A program made the translations under genes and the position numbers. From contig CP009217.2 in assembly GCA_000746585.2 (NCBI GenBank), positions 1,120,662-1,184,661 on the forward strand: a DNA stretch of 64,000 bases, in the 5' to 3' direction. Below the pieces are notes generated by a model, which had not been told where the DNA came from, did not search any database, and saw only the letters and a list, made by a program, of their open reading frames with translations. Source of the DNA: Rickettsiales bacterium Ac37b (GTDB lineage Bacteria > Pseudomonadota > Alphaproteobacteria > Rickettsiales > Arcanibacteraceae). Shown here in pieces: positions 17,661-25,666 of the stretch. The stretch's first letter is position 1; each line of letters opens with the position of its first letter.

Positions 17661-19456
17661 ACCTTGCCTTTTGGATTAAAGCTCTAGCAAATATTGCTGA
17701 AAATAGGGTAAAAAAATATGGAGCATCTTATTATACATTTTCTATAGTTGGTCTCATCAATTTTCCTATTGCTATTATATATGAAATATACACAAAATCT
17801 TACCTTACTGGGATAATAATAAGAATTATTTCACTCATACTATGCTTAGTATTGTTATTTCATAAACAATGGCCATATAAATTAAAATTTTATTTACCAT
17901 TATATTGGTTTAGTGTGATTATTTTTACACTCCCGTTTTTGACCACTTATCTTTTACTAAAAAATAATTTCTCATTAGAATGGCTTATCAACTTTAACAT
18001 AGGAGTGATGATTGTCATTTTGCTATTAGACTCTATTACTTTTTTGAGTGTTGAGGCTATAGGTATAATTTTAGGCTTATTATTTTTCTATGTGTTGGGC
18101 AATAAGATTGATAGTTGGCCTACAGGTTATCAAACTTATCTATTTTTTTATATGTTTTTGTGTATTACAATACTTGGTACTATATTTGCAAAAAATAAGG
18201 AAATTTTTAATCATTTCAAAGAAAAAACTCTAAATGAAGTAAATGAATATTTAGAAACTCAGGTTCAAAGCAGAACCGCAGAGTTGGAACATGCACTTTC
18301 AGCCAAGACAGAGTTCCTAAATAATATGAGTCATGAGATTAGGACGCCGACACAAGGATTTACCAATTTATCTGAAGGGTTAGTAGAACACTGGAATATT
18401 CTTGAAGATCAAAGAAAATTTGATTTGGCTAAACAAGTAGCAACAAATGCGAAGAGATTATCTTCGCTGCTTAACCATCTCCTTGATCTTTCTAAGTTTC
18501 AGGCTGGCAAGATGATTATGAAGCTAGAAAAAATAGACTTAAATCTCATCATCCTTAAAATGATTGAGGAAGCTAAAATTTTATATATGGCTGAAAAAGA
18601 GGTTCTTATCAATTATACTCCTTTAAAAGACGCCTTTATCCTGGCGGACAAAGAAAGAATAGGCCAAGTCCTCCGTAATTTATTTGTTAATAGCATCAAA
18701 TTCAGCCCAAATAATTCTACTCTAACTGTTTCTCTTAGCTCTTCAGAAATCACTTATGATGATGAAAATAAGTGCGAAGCTTATCATTTTGCTATTAAAG
18801 ATGAAGGGATAGGCATTCCTGAAAATGAATTATATACTATCTTTGAGGTCTTTGTTCAAAGCAGTAAGACCAAAACAAAAGCAGGTGGTACCGGCCTTGG
18901 ACTTGCGATATGTAAAGAAATTATCGAAGCTCATCATGGTGAAATTTGGGCAGAAAATAATGAACAAGGTGCAACTTTTAACTTTGTTATTCCAATATCG
19001 CAGGCCAAACAAATGGACGGCCATCATATTATTGCCGAAAATAATGTCGAAATACCTACAAAACCTGCCACTCAAACTACTAAATCAGCTAACATTTTAA
19101 TAATAGATGATGAAGATGCCTGCCTAATGAGTATGGAATTACTACTTTTTGGAAGTGGCTATAATCTCCATAAAGCAGCGGGAGGTTATGCAGGACTTGA
19201 ATATTTGAAAGAACATTTTAAGGAAATAGATTTAATTTTGCTCGACTTAATGATGCCAGATATTTATGGCTTAAATGTACTCGCTGAAATCAAGCAGGAT
19301 CCAGAGCTTGCTAAAATTCCAGTTATTTTACAGACTGGTTCTTCCGATAGTGCCGAAATTGAAAGAGCATTCACACTTGGCATTTTCACCTACATCAAAA
19401 AGCCCTACCAAAGACAGAATATAATATATGAACTTGAACGGACTCTACCTAAATAG
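17645..19456 (+). CDS. Membrane hybrid sensor histidine kinase with C-terminal receiver
   Basis: A 603-residue protein with about six membrane helices (about 25-190), a short coiled linker, a HisKA domain with phosphoacceptor His230 (NNMSHEIRTPTQGF), an HATPase_c domain (N box LRNLFVNSIKFSPN, G1 DEGIGIPENEL, G2 GTGLGLAICKEI) and a receiver domain (ILIIDDEDACL, phosphoacceptor Asp534 in ILLDLMMPD, KKPY near the end). The start overlaps the EgtD-like gene by 16 bp, so the two are translationally coupled. The cytoplasmic half looks less AT-rich and richer in C than the membrane half, hinting at a different history for the two parts. The signal is unknown. Confidence 0.92.
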   Translation: MQKAINLAFWIKALANIAENRVKKYGASYYTFSIVGLINFPIAIIYEIYTKSYLTGIIIRIISLILCLVLLFHKQWPYKLKFYLPLYWFSVIIFTLPFLTTYLLLKNNFSLEWLINFNIGVMIVILLLDSITFLSVEAIGIILGLLFFYVLGNKIDSWPTGYQTYLFFYMFLCITILGTIFAKNKEIFNHFKEKTLNEVNEYLETQVQSRTAELEHALSAKTEFLNNMSHEIRTPTQGFTNLSEGLVEHWNILEDQRKFDLAKQVATNAKRLSSLLNHLLDLSKFQAGKMIMKLEKIDLNLIILKMIEEAKILYMAEKEVLINYTPLKDAFILADKERIGQVLRNLFVNSIKFSPNNSTLTVSLSSSEITYDDENKCEAYHFAIKDEGIGIPENELYTIFEVFVQSSKTKTKAGGTGLGLAICKEIIEAHHGEIWAENNEQGATFNFVIPISQAKQMDGHHIIAENNVEIPTKPATQTTKSANILIIDDEDACLMSMELLLFGSGYNLHKAAGGYAGLEYLKEHFKEIDLILLDLMMPDIYGLNVLAEIKQDPELAKIPVILQTGSSDSAEIERAFTLGIFTYIKKPYQRQNIIYELERTLPK

Positions 19457-19577
19457 TCTTTTAACATACTATATTAATACATATTATAATATTGTTAAAA
19501 AAATACGCTTGACCGTTAATAAATTGATTTCTATTATAAAAATTAAAAAATTATAAAATTTTTGGAGATTTGTTTCT

Positions 19578-22040
19578 ATGGTTATGCAAAACAATATGGT
19601 AATGATAGTAAATGAATTGAATAATATTATTAAAAATTGTGTTATAGAAGACAAACAACTCTGTAATAAGGAAATATTTAAAAAAATTACAGATCGTAAT
19701 TTAGATTTAGAACTTCATGATAAATCAAAAAAAAATCTTTTACATTATGCAGCTTATGTAGGTTATGTAGATGTTCTAGAGTGGTTAATAGAAAATACCA
19801 ATTTGGATGGTAAGTCTATTGATGAGAATGGAAATACCGCTTTACATACTGCAGTAGAAAATGAGCAAATAAAGGCCGTACAATTTTTAATTTCGCATCA
19901 TATTGAGATAAATGCTAAAAATATTGACGGCAAAGCGGCTGTGCATATCGCTGCAGCAATAGGTAATAAAGAATTATTACATTTATTAAAAATCTATGGT
20001 GCTAATATAACTGCTCAAAATATATTCGGCGAAACAACCTTACATTATGCTATTAAGAATAACCATCCAGAGATAGTGGACTATTTATTGGAAGGTGATA
20101 AAAATCTTATATCATACCATACTTTTTCTAACCAATCTCCTCTACATTATGCTATAGAATACGGTACTATAGCAATGGTAAAGCGTTTGTTACGCGAAAA
20201 ATCCAGAGCAGATATAAATGATAAAGAATTAAAATCCCCATTACATTATGCTGTAAACAAGGGGTACAAGAATGTTATAGAGTTTTTATTGGATTGCAAG
20301 GTTAATATCAATGCACAAGATATCCATCATCAAACTCCACTATTTTATGCTTTTGAGAATAATAATCTAGAATTAGCTGAATTATTAATATCTCACGGAG
20401 CTGATATAAATATACCAGATTCCTCAGGAGAAACAATTTTAATTTGGGCTGTGCTTAAGCAAGAATTTGAAACAATAAAATATATAATAGCACATGGGGC
20501 TGATCTAAATTTACAAGATAGTGAAAATAACACCGCATTACACCATGCTGTATTTAATTGGAATAGGGAAATTGTTACTTATCTAATAAAACATGGAGCT
20601 GAGCTAAATTTACCTAATATAAAAGGTATAACTCCTATGTCTCATATAATTAAACATCATACCCAAGATTTATTAGAATTAGTGGAATATTTTATCAAAT
20701 ATAATTTAAATATAGATGCACAATATTCTCATGGAAAAACTCTATTACATTATTCTGTATCCAAGGGCAATAGTGCATTAGTAGAGCTTCTGGTAAATAA
20801 TGGTATAGATCTTAATATACAAGATTATGATAAAAAAACTGCTTTACACTATGCGACAGAGGGGAATAATTTAGAATTAGTAAAGTATTTAATAAGTAAA
20901 GGTGCAGATATGCACATTTTAGATATTAATTTAGAAAACATTTTCCACTATGCTGCTAAAAATAATAATGAGGCGGTAATGAAATATTTAGCTGCGCAAG
21001 GGTTAGATATTAATGCAATAAACAATAATAATAAAAATGCTCTAGATTTAGCTAATATAGTAGATGTTCCAATATTTAAAACATTATTATTGCTTGGAGT
21101 AATAATAAATCAAAATATCGATCCTTTCTCCTACTCTAAAGAGCATAAAGAATTAGCAGAAATAGCCAATATAGCTTATTTTATTTACGAAAAAAAAGAT
21201 ATAGATATTCAGCCATTATTAAAACTTATTGATAAAGAATCTTCTTGGTGTACTTATGAAGAAGCCTTATTCATAATTAAACAGCAAATTTATAATATGG
21301 CTTTAAAAGAAGGTTACCCATATGATATAGAACTATATTTAACTGCTTTAGATAGTGAGTATAAAGAAGAGTTTTATAAAATAGATAATGATTTAAAAAA
21401 TATAATTACTTCGATGGTACCTAGCAAATATAATATAGGTGAAAATATAGAAACAGATTTAGCAATATTGCTACATAAAGCCTATCCGAATAAATTTCTA
21501 TCAACTGCCCCATATTCAGCATTAAAAAATACAGCCTATAATATGGCTGATAAAGATTTATTTAAAGTATATGATGAATATACTCAGTATAAAACTGAAA
21601 ATTGTTTTGATTATTTTATTAATTCAGATAATGATGAAGAAATATTCTTAATATTGCATGCCGATAATAACCATGCAATTCATCTTTTTAACATATTAAA
21701 AAGAATTCCATTATATAAGGATGATTTTGAAAAATTCATGGAATTGTATAAAAAGTTTTATGGATCGCTGGAAAAAATTAGGACCTTAGATCCAGAAACC
21801 AAGAATATATTCGAATTTAAAGCTGCACAAGCTAATAACGCTGTAGAATTATTGTCAGAAACTAGAATAGAATTATTTCATGAAAAGAGTAAAAATAAAC
21901 AGCTGGAAATGAGATATGCTGAACTAGAAGTTGAATTACAAAAATATAAGAGTGTTCAAATAAAAAATACCTTTCCCGAAAGAAATTGGAGAGAAAATAT
22001 TCTATATGAGAAGGAAAATAATTCTCAGAGATGTATATAA
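19578..22040 (+). CDS. Large ankyrin-repeat protein, putative effector
   Basis: The 820-residue protein has a long run of ankyrin repeats from about residue 45 to 510, with clear units such as NGNTALHTAVENEQIKAVQF and DKKTALHYATEGNNLELVKY. The remainder (about 520-790) is a helical region without recognised domain, ending in a coiled coil near LEMRYAELEVELQKY. No signal peptide. Ankyrin proteins in Rickettsiales are often type IV or type I secreted effectors that bind host proteins; that role is inferred from the group. Start is ATG with GGAG about 12 bases upstream; a second Met two codons later is also possible. Confidence 0.88.
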   Translation: MVMQNNMVMIVNELNNIIKNCVIEDKQLCNKEIFKKITDRNLDLELHDKSKKNLLHYAAYVGYVDVLEWLIENTNLDGKSIDENGNTALHTAVENEQIKAVQFLISHHIEINAKNIDGKAAVHIAAAIGNKELLHLLKIYGANITAQNIFGETTLHYAIKNNHPEIVDYLLEGDKNLISYHTFSNQSPLHYAIEYGTIAMVKRLLREKSRADINDKELKSPLHYAVNKGYKNVIEFLLDCKVNINAQDIHHQTPLFYAFENNNLELAELLISHGADINIPDSSGETILIWAVLKQEFETIKYIIAHGADLNLQDSENNTALHHAVFNWNREIVTYLIKHGAELNLPNIKGITPMSHIIKHHTQDLLELVEYFIKYNLNIDAQYSHGKTLLHYSVSKGNSALVELLVNNGIDLNIQDYDKKTALHYATEGNNLELVKYLISKGADMHILDINLENIFHYAAKNNNEAVMKYLAAQGLDINAINNNNKNALDLANIVDVPIFKTLLLLGVIINQNIDPFSYSKEHKELAEIANIAYFIYEKKDIDIQPLLKLIDKESSWCTYEEALFIIKQQIYNMALKEGYPYDIELYLTALDSEYKEEFYKIDNDLKNIITSMVPSKYNIGENIETDLAILLHKAYPNKFLSTAPYSALKNTAYNMADKDLFKVYDEYTQYKTENCFDYFINSDNDEEIFLILHADNNHAIHLFNILKRIPLYKDDFEKFMELYKKFYGSLEKIRTLDPETKNIFEFKAAQANNAVELLSETRIELFHEKSKNKQLEMRYAELEVELQKYKSVQIKNTFPERNWRENILYEKENNSQRCI

Positions 22041-22108
22041 CTTAAGCAATTTCAATATTTATTTTGGTGCTCGTGGGGAAAATACTATTTTAAACTACTT
22101 TTTCCTAC

Positions 22109-22218
22109 TATAGTAAAAACGTTTAAGTTTGATACTAAGTGTATGAGGAGTAAAGCCTACTAATTGCTAGGTGAGCTTTGAGCTAACTGTGCCCGCAAGT
22201 TCAAATCAATTTACTATA
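22109..22218 (-). repeat. ~105-bp palindromic repeat, reverse orientation
   Basis: On the minus strand this reads TATAGTAAATTGATTTGAAC through GTTAGCTCAAAGCTCACCTA to a TTTTTACTATA right end, 110 bp. The right terminus (AAACGTTTTTACTATA) differs from other copies but resembles the half-copy at 29864-29912. Confidence 0.8.
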
Positions 22219-22269
22219 AATAAAAAATTAAGTGGTAAGTAAAATATTGAGAGATATATGCTAAATTAA

Positions 22270-22296
22270 CACCATTTATTTTTTGAATAAATGGTG
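22270..22296 (-). terminator. Hairpin at the 3' end of tRNA-Glu
   Basis: A perfect 11-bp stem (CACCATTTATT / AATAAATGGTG) with a 5-base loop directly abuts and includes the encoded CCA end of the tRNA. On the minus strand it follows the tRNA and is followed by T-rich sequence, so it could terminate the transcript, or be resolved by 3' processing. Confidence 0.5.
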
Positions 22297-22366
22297 ACCC
22301 CTACGGGATTCGAACCCGTATTGCCACCGTGAAAGGGTGATGTCCTAACCATTAGACGAAGGGGCC
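22292..22366 (-). tRNA. tRNA-Glu (TTC)
   Basis: Minus-strand cloverleaf: acceptor GGCCCCT pairs with AGGGGTC, anticodon loop CTTTCAC (TTC), T loop GTTCGAATC, discriminator A and genomically encoded CCA. It stands alone between the ankyrin gene and the DUF1003 gene. Confidence 0.95.
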
Positions 22367-22475
22367 ATAGATTTAATCACACGTACTTTGATTAATATCA
22401 ATATGATGCTTGTCACCTTAATCAGGTTTAACGAATAAATCAAGATTTTTTTAACAACCTTCGTATATTATTTAT

Positions 22476-23096
22476 ATGATTAATGTAAACAAGTTCTATT
22501 TATGGTATGAAAATATGGGAAATATTAATAATAACACTTATAATAGATCTCATCATATAAATAAGTTGTTACGAGTACAGAATAAAAATTTGCATAGATT
22601 AAATTCTATTGTTGCTAATTCAATTAAAGCAGAAGAGTTATTAGTAGAAAAACTTTATCAACAATCTAAAGATGAGCAGATAACTATTGGACAAAGATTA
22701 GCTGATAAAATGGCTCGCTTTGGAGGTAGTTGGGGTTTTATTTTAGCATTTATATTATTTATCTTAATTTGGATAGGTATTAATGTCTTTAAAATTACTA
22801 ATGATTTTGATCCTTATCCTTTTATATTATTGAATTTAATATTATCTTGTCTTGCTGCTATACAAGCTCCTATTATTATGATGAGTCAAAATAGACATTC
22901 TGAAAAAGACAGAAAGCAAGCTGAGAATGACTATTTAGTTAATTTGAAGTCAGAACTGTTAATTAGAGAATTAAATGAAAAAATAGATACGATTACTACC
23001 CAGCAAGTAAATCTGCTATTTGAATTAAATAAAGAACAATGTAGGCTTATTAATGAATTACATAGAAAAATTGATTCTCCTAAAGCAAGGCATTAG
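22476..23096 (+). CDS. DUF1003-family membrane protein
   Basis: A 206-residue protein with two adjacent transmembrane helices at about 87-108 and 118-140 (WGFILAFILFILIWIGINVF, then ILLNLILSCLAAIQAPIIMM) followed by MSQNRHSEKDRKQAENDYLV, the conserved region of DUF1003 proteins, and a coiled-coil end (IRELNEKIDTITTQQVNLLF). The family is widespread and of unknown function. The first in-frame ATG is used; a second at codon 14 (MGNINN) is a plausible alternative because neither has a strong ribosome binding site. Confidence 0.8.
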   Translation: MINVNKFYLWYENMGNINNNTYNRSHHINKLLRVQNKNLHRLNSIVANSIKAEELLVEKLYQQSKDEQITIGQRLADKMARFGGSWGFILAFILFILIWIGINVFKITNDFDPYPFILLNLILSCLAAIQAPIIMMSQNRHSEKDRKQAENDYLVNLKSELLIRELNEKIDTITTQQVNLLFELNKEQCRLINELHRKIDSPKARH

Positions 23097-23113
23097 TTAG
23101 CAAGTATATTATG

Positions 23114-23214
23114 TATAGTAAATGATTTGCGGGACGTTATCGTATCAAAGCGCTCCTACTATTTGTAGGCTCTCTCTATCTGCCTTCGTTCTAAATACAA
23201 CTGAATTTACTGTT
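23114..23214 (+). repeat. ~105-bp palindromic repeat, slightly degenerate copy
   Basis: Reads TATAGTAAATGATTTGCGGG at the left and CAACTGAATTTACTGTT at the right, with the internal hairpin CCTACTATTTGTAGG intact. Lies 15 bp after the DUF1003 stop codon. Confidence 0.8.
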
Positions 23215-23357
23215 TATATTATGATCTATCTATGAAGAGCAAAATTAGCATTATGACTGATACGTTACTAGCTTTTTAAAAGATAGTTATATTACTTCTT
23301 TACACTTATCTTCTCTTTACAAAAAATCAGTTTAACAGAGGAGTCTGAGAATAACAA

Positions 23358-24614
23358 TCATGTTTCTAGCCTACATAATTCATAATTTTCTTCATTTGGG
23401 GCATGTGAGTACAGCCCTATCAAAGATAGCATACTAATTAAGATTTTATTGCCGTAAGTGTATGATGCTGCTCCTACTATTCCTCCTAATAGTCCTATAG
23501 AAAATAATGCCAAATAATTATTTGGAATATAATGGGATTCAGTTGATGTGTTACTATCATTTATATTATCTTCTGGAATGTTAGACATACTTTCTGTTAT
23601 CTCTAAAGGAAATTCTAAAGGTGTAAATTTTATACTATTGTAATAAAAAATTTCTTGTATGCGTTCATTAATATCATAATGCCCATTTCGAGAGTATATA
23701 CTTTTTATAAGATTATAGATGAGCTTATTAGTAGTCTCTGCCTCTGCAGTAGAGTTGTAATTATAAAGATTTTTATATAATTTGTCTGTTGAGAAAATTA
23801 TAGAATGTGATCCTAAATGAACATGAGGAGTTTGCGCAAATATTCCCTTCTCATGGTTGTAATCACTAAAATAAGTCTCATTTTCTACGTTATTATAAAT
23901 AAAATTATATCTTGTATAATTAATGTACTCATCAATAATCAGAGTATCCATAGATTGAAAAAAATCTGAAGTCCAACTTTTTATATGTGAAGGTTGACTG
24001 CATATATTTTCAAGTGATGTGATGAATTTCTGTACCTTATTTGAAGGCATATTGACTGTATCATATACACTGATGTTATCGCACTTGAATATTTTATACT
24101 GAAGATTAATATCTTTTTTAATTACACGCAGATAGTCATTTGAATCATTACTAATTCTGGGAGTAGTAATATAAGAAGCATTACAAAAATTATGTAACAA
24201 CTCATATAGTTTAATATAGATTTGAAGGTTATAGTCACGATTTTCGCATATACCACTTACATTAGGTACGCAAATTGTATTATATAATTCTATTATCTTT
24301 GTATTAACTATAGTTAATTGATCTTGTGTTAGGTTATTAATTATTTCTTTATTATCAGTTTTAAAATTTATACATGAAACACTTTTATTTGTTAAAATAT
24401 TATAATTATAGTCATGAAAAATAATATGCTCTATATTTAAGGGTGTAGAAAAATTGATAGGTATGCTATTTGCGTTCGTAGTTTGACAAGAAGATTTTAG
24501 ATTTTCTAGTTCAGATAATTTATCCACAGATTGTAAGTATAAATTATTGGAACATATTAAAATTCTATATAATGTAGGTTCTTGTAAAATCAAGATATAA
24601 TTTTTTTTATTCAT
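23358..24614 (-). CDS. Orphan protein with C-terminal membrane anchor behind a Fur-box promoter
   Basis: The 418-residue product has no recognised domain. It is rich in Asn, Ile, Tyr and Ser, with ten or so cysteines spread along it. Residues about 365-400 form one or two membrane segments (ALFSIGLLGGIVGAASYTY, then ILISMLSLIGLY), leaving an 18-residue acidic tail (ENYELCRLET end). There is no N-terminal signal peptide, so it could be inserted post-translationally or be a translocated protein with a tail anchor. Its promoter carries an exact Fur-box consensus at 24641-24659, which predicts iron-dependent repression. Function unknown; expression under iron limitation is the strongest clue. Confidence 0.7.
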   Translation of the reverse strand: MNKKNYILILQEPTLYRILICSNNLYLQSVDKLSELENLKSSCQTTNANSIPINFSTPLNIEHIIFHDYNYNILTNKSVSCINFKTDNKEIINNLTQDQLTIVNTKIIELYNTICVPNVSGICENRDYNLQIYIKLYELLHNFCNASYITTPRISNDSNDYLRVIKKDINLQYKIFKCDNISVYDTVNMPSNKVQKFITSLENICSQPSHIKSWTSDFFQSMDTLIIDEYINYTRYNFIYNNVENETYFSDYNHEKGIFAQTPHVHLGSHSIIFSTDKLYKNLYNYNSTAEAETTNKLIYNLIKSIYSRNGHYDINERIQEIFYYNSIKFTPLEFPLEITESMSNIPEDNINDSNTSTESHYIPNNYLALFSIGLLGGIVGAASYTYGNKILISMLSLIGLYSHAPNEENYELCRLET

Positions 24615-24640
24615 GTTATTTACTGTTTCAATTTAAATAT

Positions 24641-24659
24641 GATAATGATAATCATTATC
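24641..24659 (-). promoter_or_regulatory. Fur box, exact 19-bp consensus
   Basis: The sequence GATAATGATAATCATTATC is identical to the classical 19-bp Fur operator consensus. It lies 26 bp upstream of the ATG of the 418-residue gene and 14 bp downstream of a perfect TTGACA -35 box, so it covers the -10 region and should block RNA polymerase when occupied by Fur-Fe2+. The fur gene itself is not in this window. Confidence 0.85.
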
Positions 24660-24673
24660 TATAATGTTTGATA

Positions 24674-24679
24674 TGTCAA
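24674..24679 (-). promoter_or_regulatory. -35 box of the Fur-box promoter
   Basis: Perfect TTGACA on the minus strand. A 16-17 bp spacer places the -10 element (TAATGA/AATGAT) within the Fur box. Confidence 0.6.
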
Positions 24680-25143
24680 TACAAATCTTATTGAAATAAA
24701 CTAGAAATATTACTCATAATTAAGATTGGTATAGAAATGCAGATTATAAGATGGGTATGATGTAGAAAATTAGTAAGGGGAGGTAAAAGATAATAATTAT
24801 AATTAGAATGTTCCTTTTTAATACCATTAGCATATACAAAATAGGCAGTATTGCAAATAAGAAGATTTGATTAAAAATAATACATGGCAAAATTTTTAAG
24901 TTGAATAAATTCAAGAGTTTTAAATTTATTTTCTATAAAATTTTAAGTTCTTTAAAAGCTGTTTTCAGTACTACTCTTTCTAGTGTTATAATCAGAGTAA
25001 TCTTCAAAATTTAAGGTTAATTATCAAAATCTAATAATTTGCCTATTAACCTAATTGACTTAGATAAATTAATTTATTATGTTCTTGCCGTGATTTAATA
25101 AATAAATAAAAAATTACTTTAATCAATTCAAACATAGGCTTTT
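24680..25143. other. AT-rich intergenic DNA without recognisable gene
   Basis: About 460 bp between divergent genes. I see no open frame, tRNA-like fold or copy of the repeat families; it presumably contains the promoter of the 125-residue gene. Confidence 0.5.
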
Positions 25144-25521
25144 ATGGGTATTATACAAGACACTTTTTTTAATTTAAATAGGCATAAATATGATAGAGAT
25201 AATATTGATACTAAAAAGAAAGTAAAATGTGAAGATAGCATTTATATCATTACTAAAGATATCCCAAAAAATTTTAGAGAAAGAGATGATATTTTAGCTG
25301 AAGCTAACCTTGAATCATCACATTTACACCATAGGCAGTATGGATTTTTAGTAAAGCTTCAGCACTATAACTTGGCATTTGCTTCTCCTATATGTCCTGA
25401 TGGATATCAATTAATTGATATGATGCCTAAAAATGAAGTAAAAGAATTATATCTTCATTTTCCAGAGGAAATAAAGTGTGTTCCAGTTTGTTTGGGGGTA
25501 TCAGACACACCAATTTTATAG
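25144..25521 (+). CDS. Hypothetical small protein
   Basis: A 125-residue soluble protein without a recognised domain. The N-terminal third is basic (NLNRHKYDRDNIDTKKKVK), the rest looks alpha/beta with SSHLHHRQYGF and FASPICPDGYQLIDMMP. A good terminator hairpin follows directly at 25534, which supports a real single-gene unit. No signal peptide. Context gives no clue to function. Confidence 0.6.
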   Translation: MGIIQDTFFNLNRHKYDRDNIDTKKKVKCEDSIYIITKDIPKNFRERDDILAEANLESSHLHHRQYGFLVKLQHYNLAFASPICPDGYQLIDMMPKNEVKELYLHFPEEIKCVPVCLGVSDTPIL

Positions 25522-25533
25522 CAAATTAATTTG

Positions 25534-25558
25534 AATTAGGAGTTTATTGCTCCTAATT
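25534..25558 (+). terminator. Intrinsic-type terminator
   Basis: A 9-bp stem AATTAGGAG / CTCCTAATT with a 7-base loop followed by TTCTATATT, 12 bp after the stop of the 125-residue gene. Confidence 0.7.
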
Positions 25559-25666
25559 TCTATATTAGACCTATCTAAGTGATAGGTAAAAAGCTTCTAT
25601 GTCTTTACATAACCCTAATTATACAGAGTGAACAGTCCCACATATACAGTCTCTAAAATTGATACT

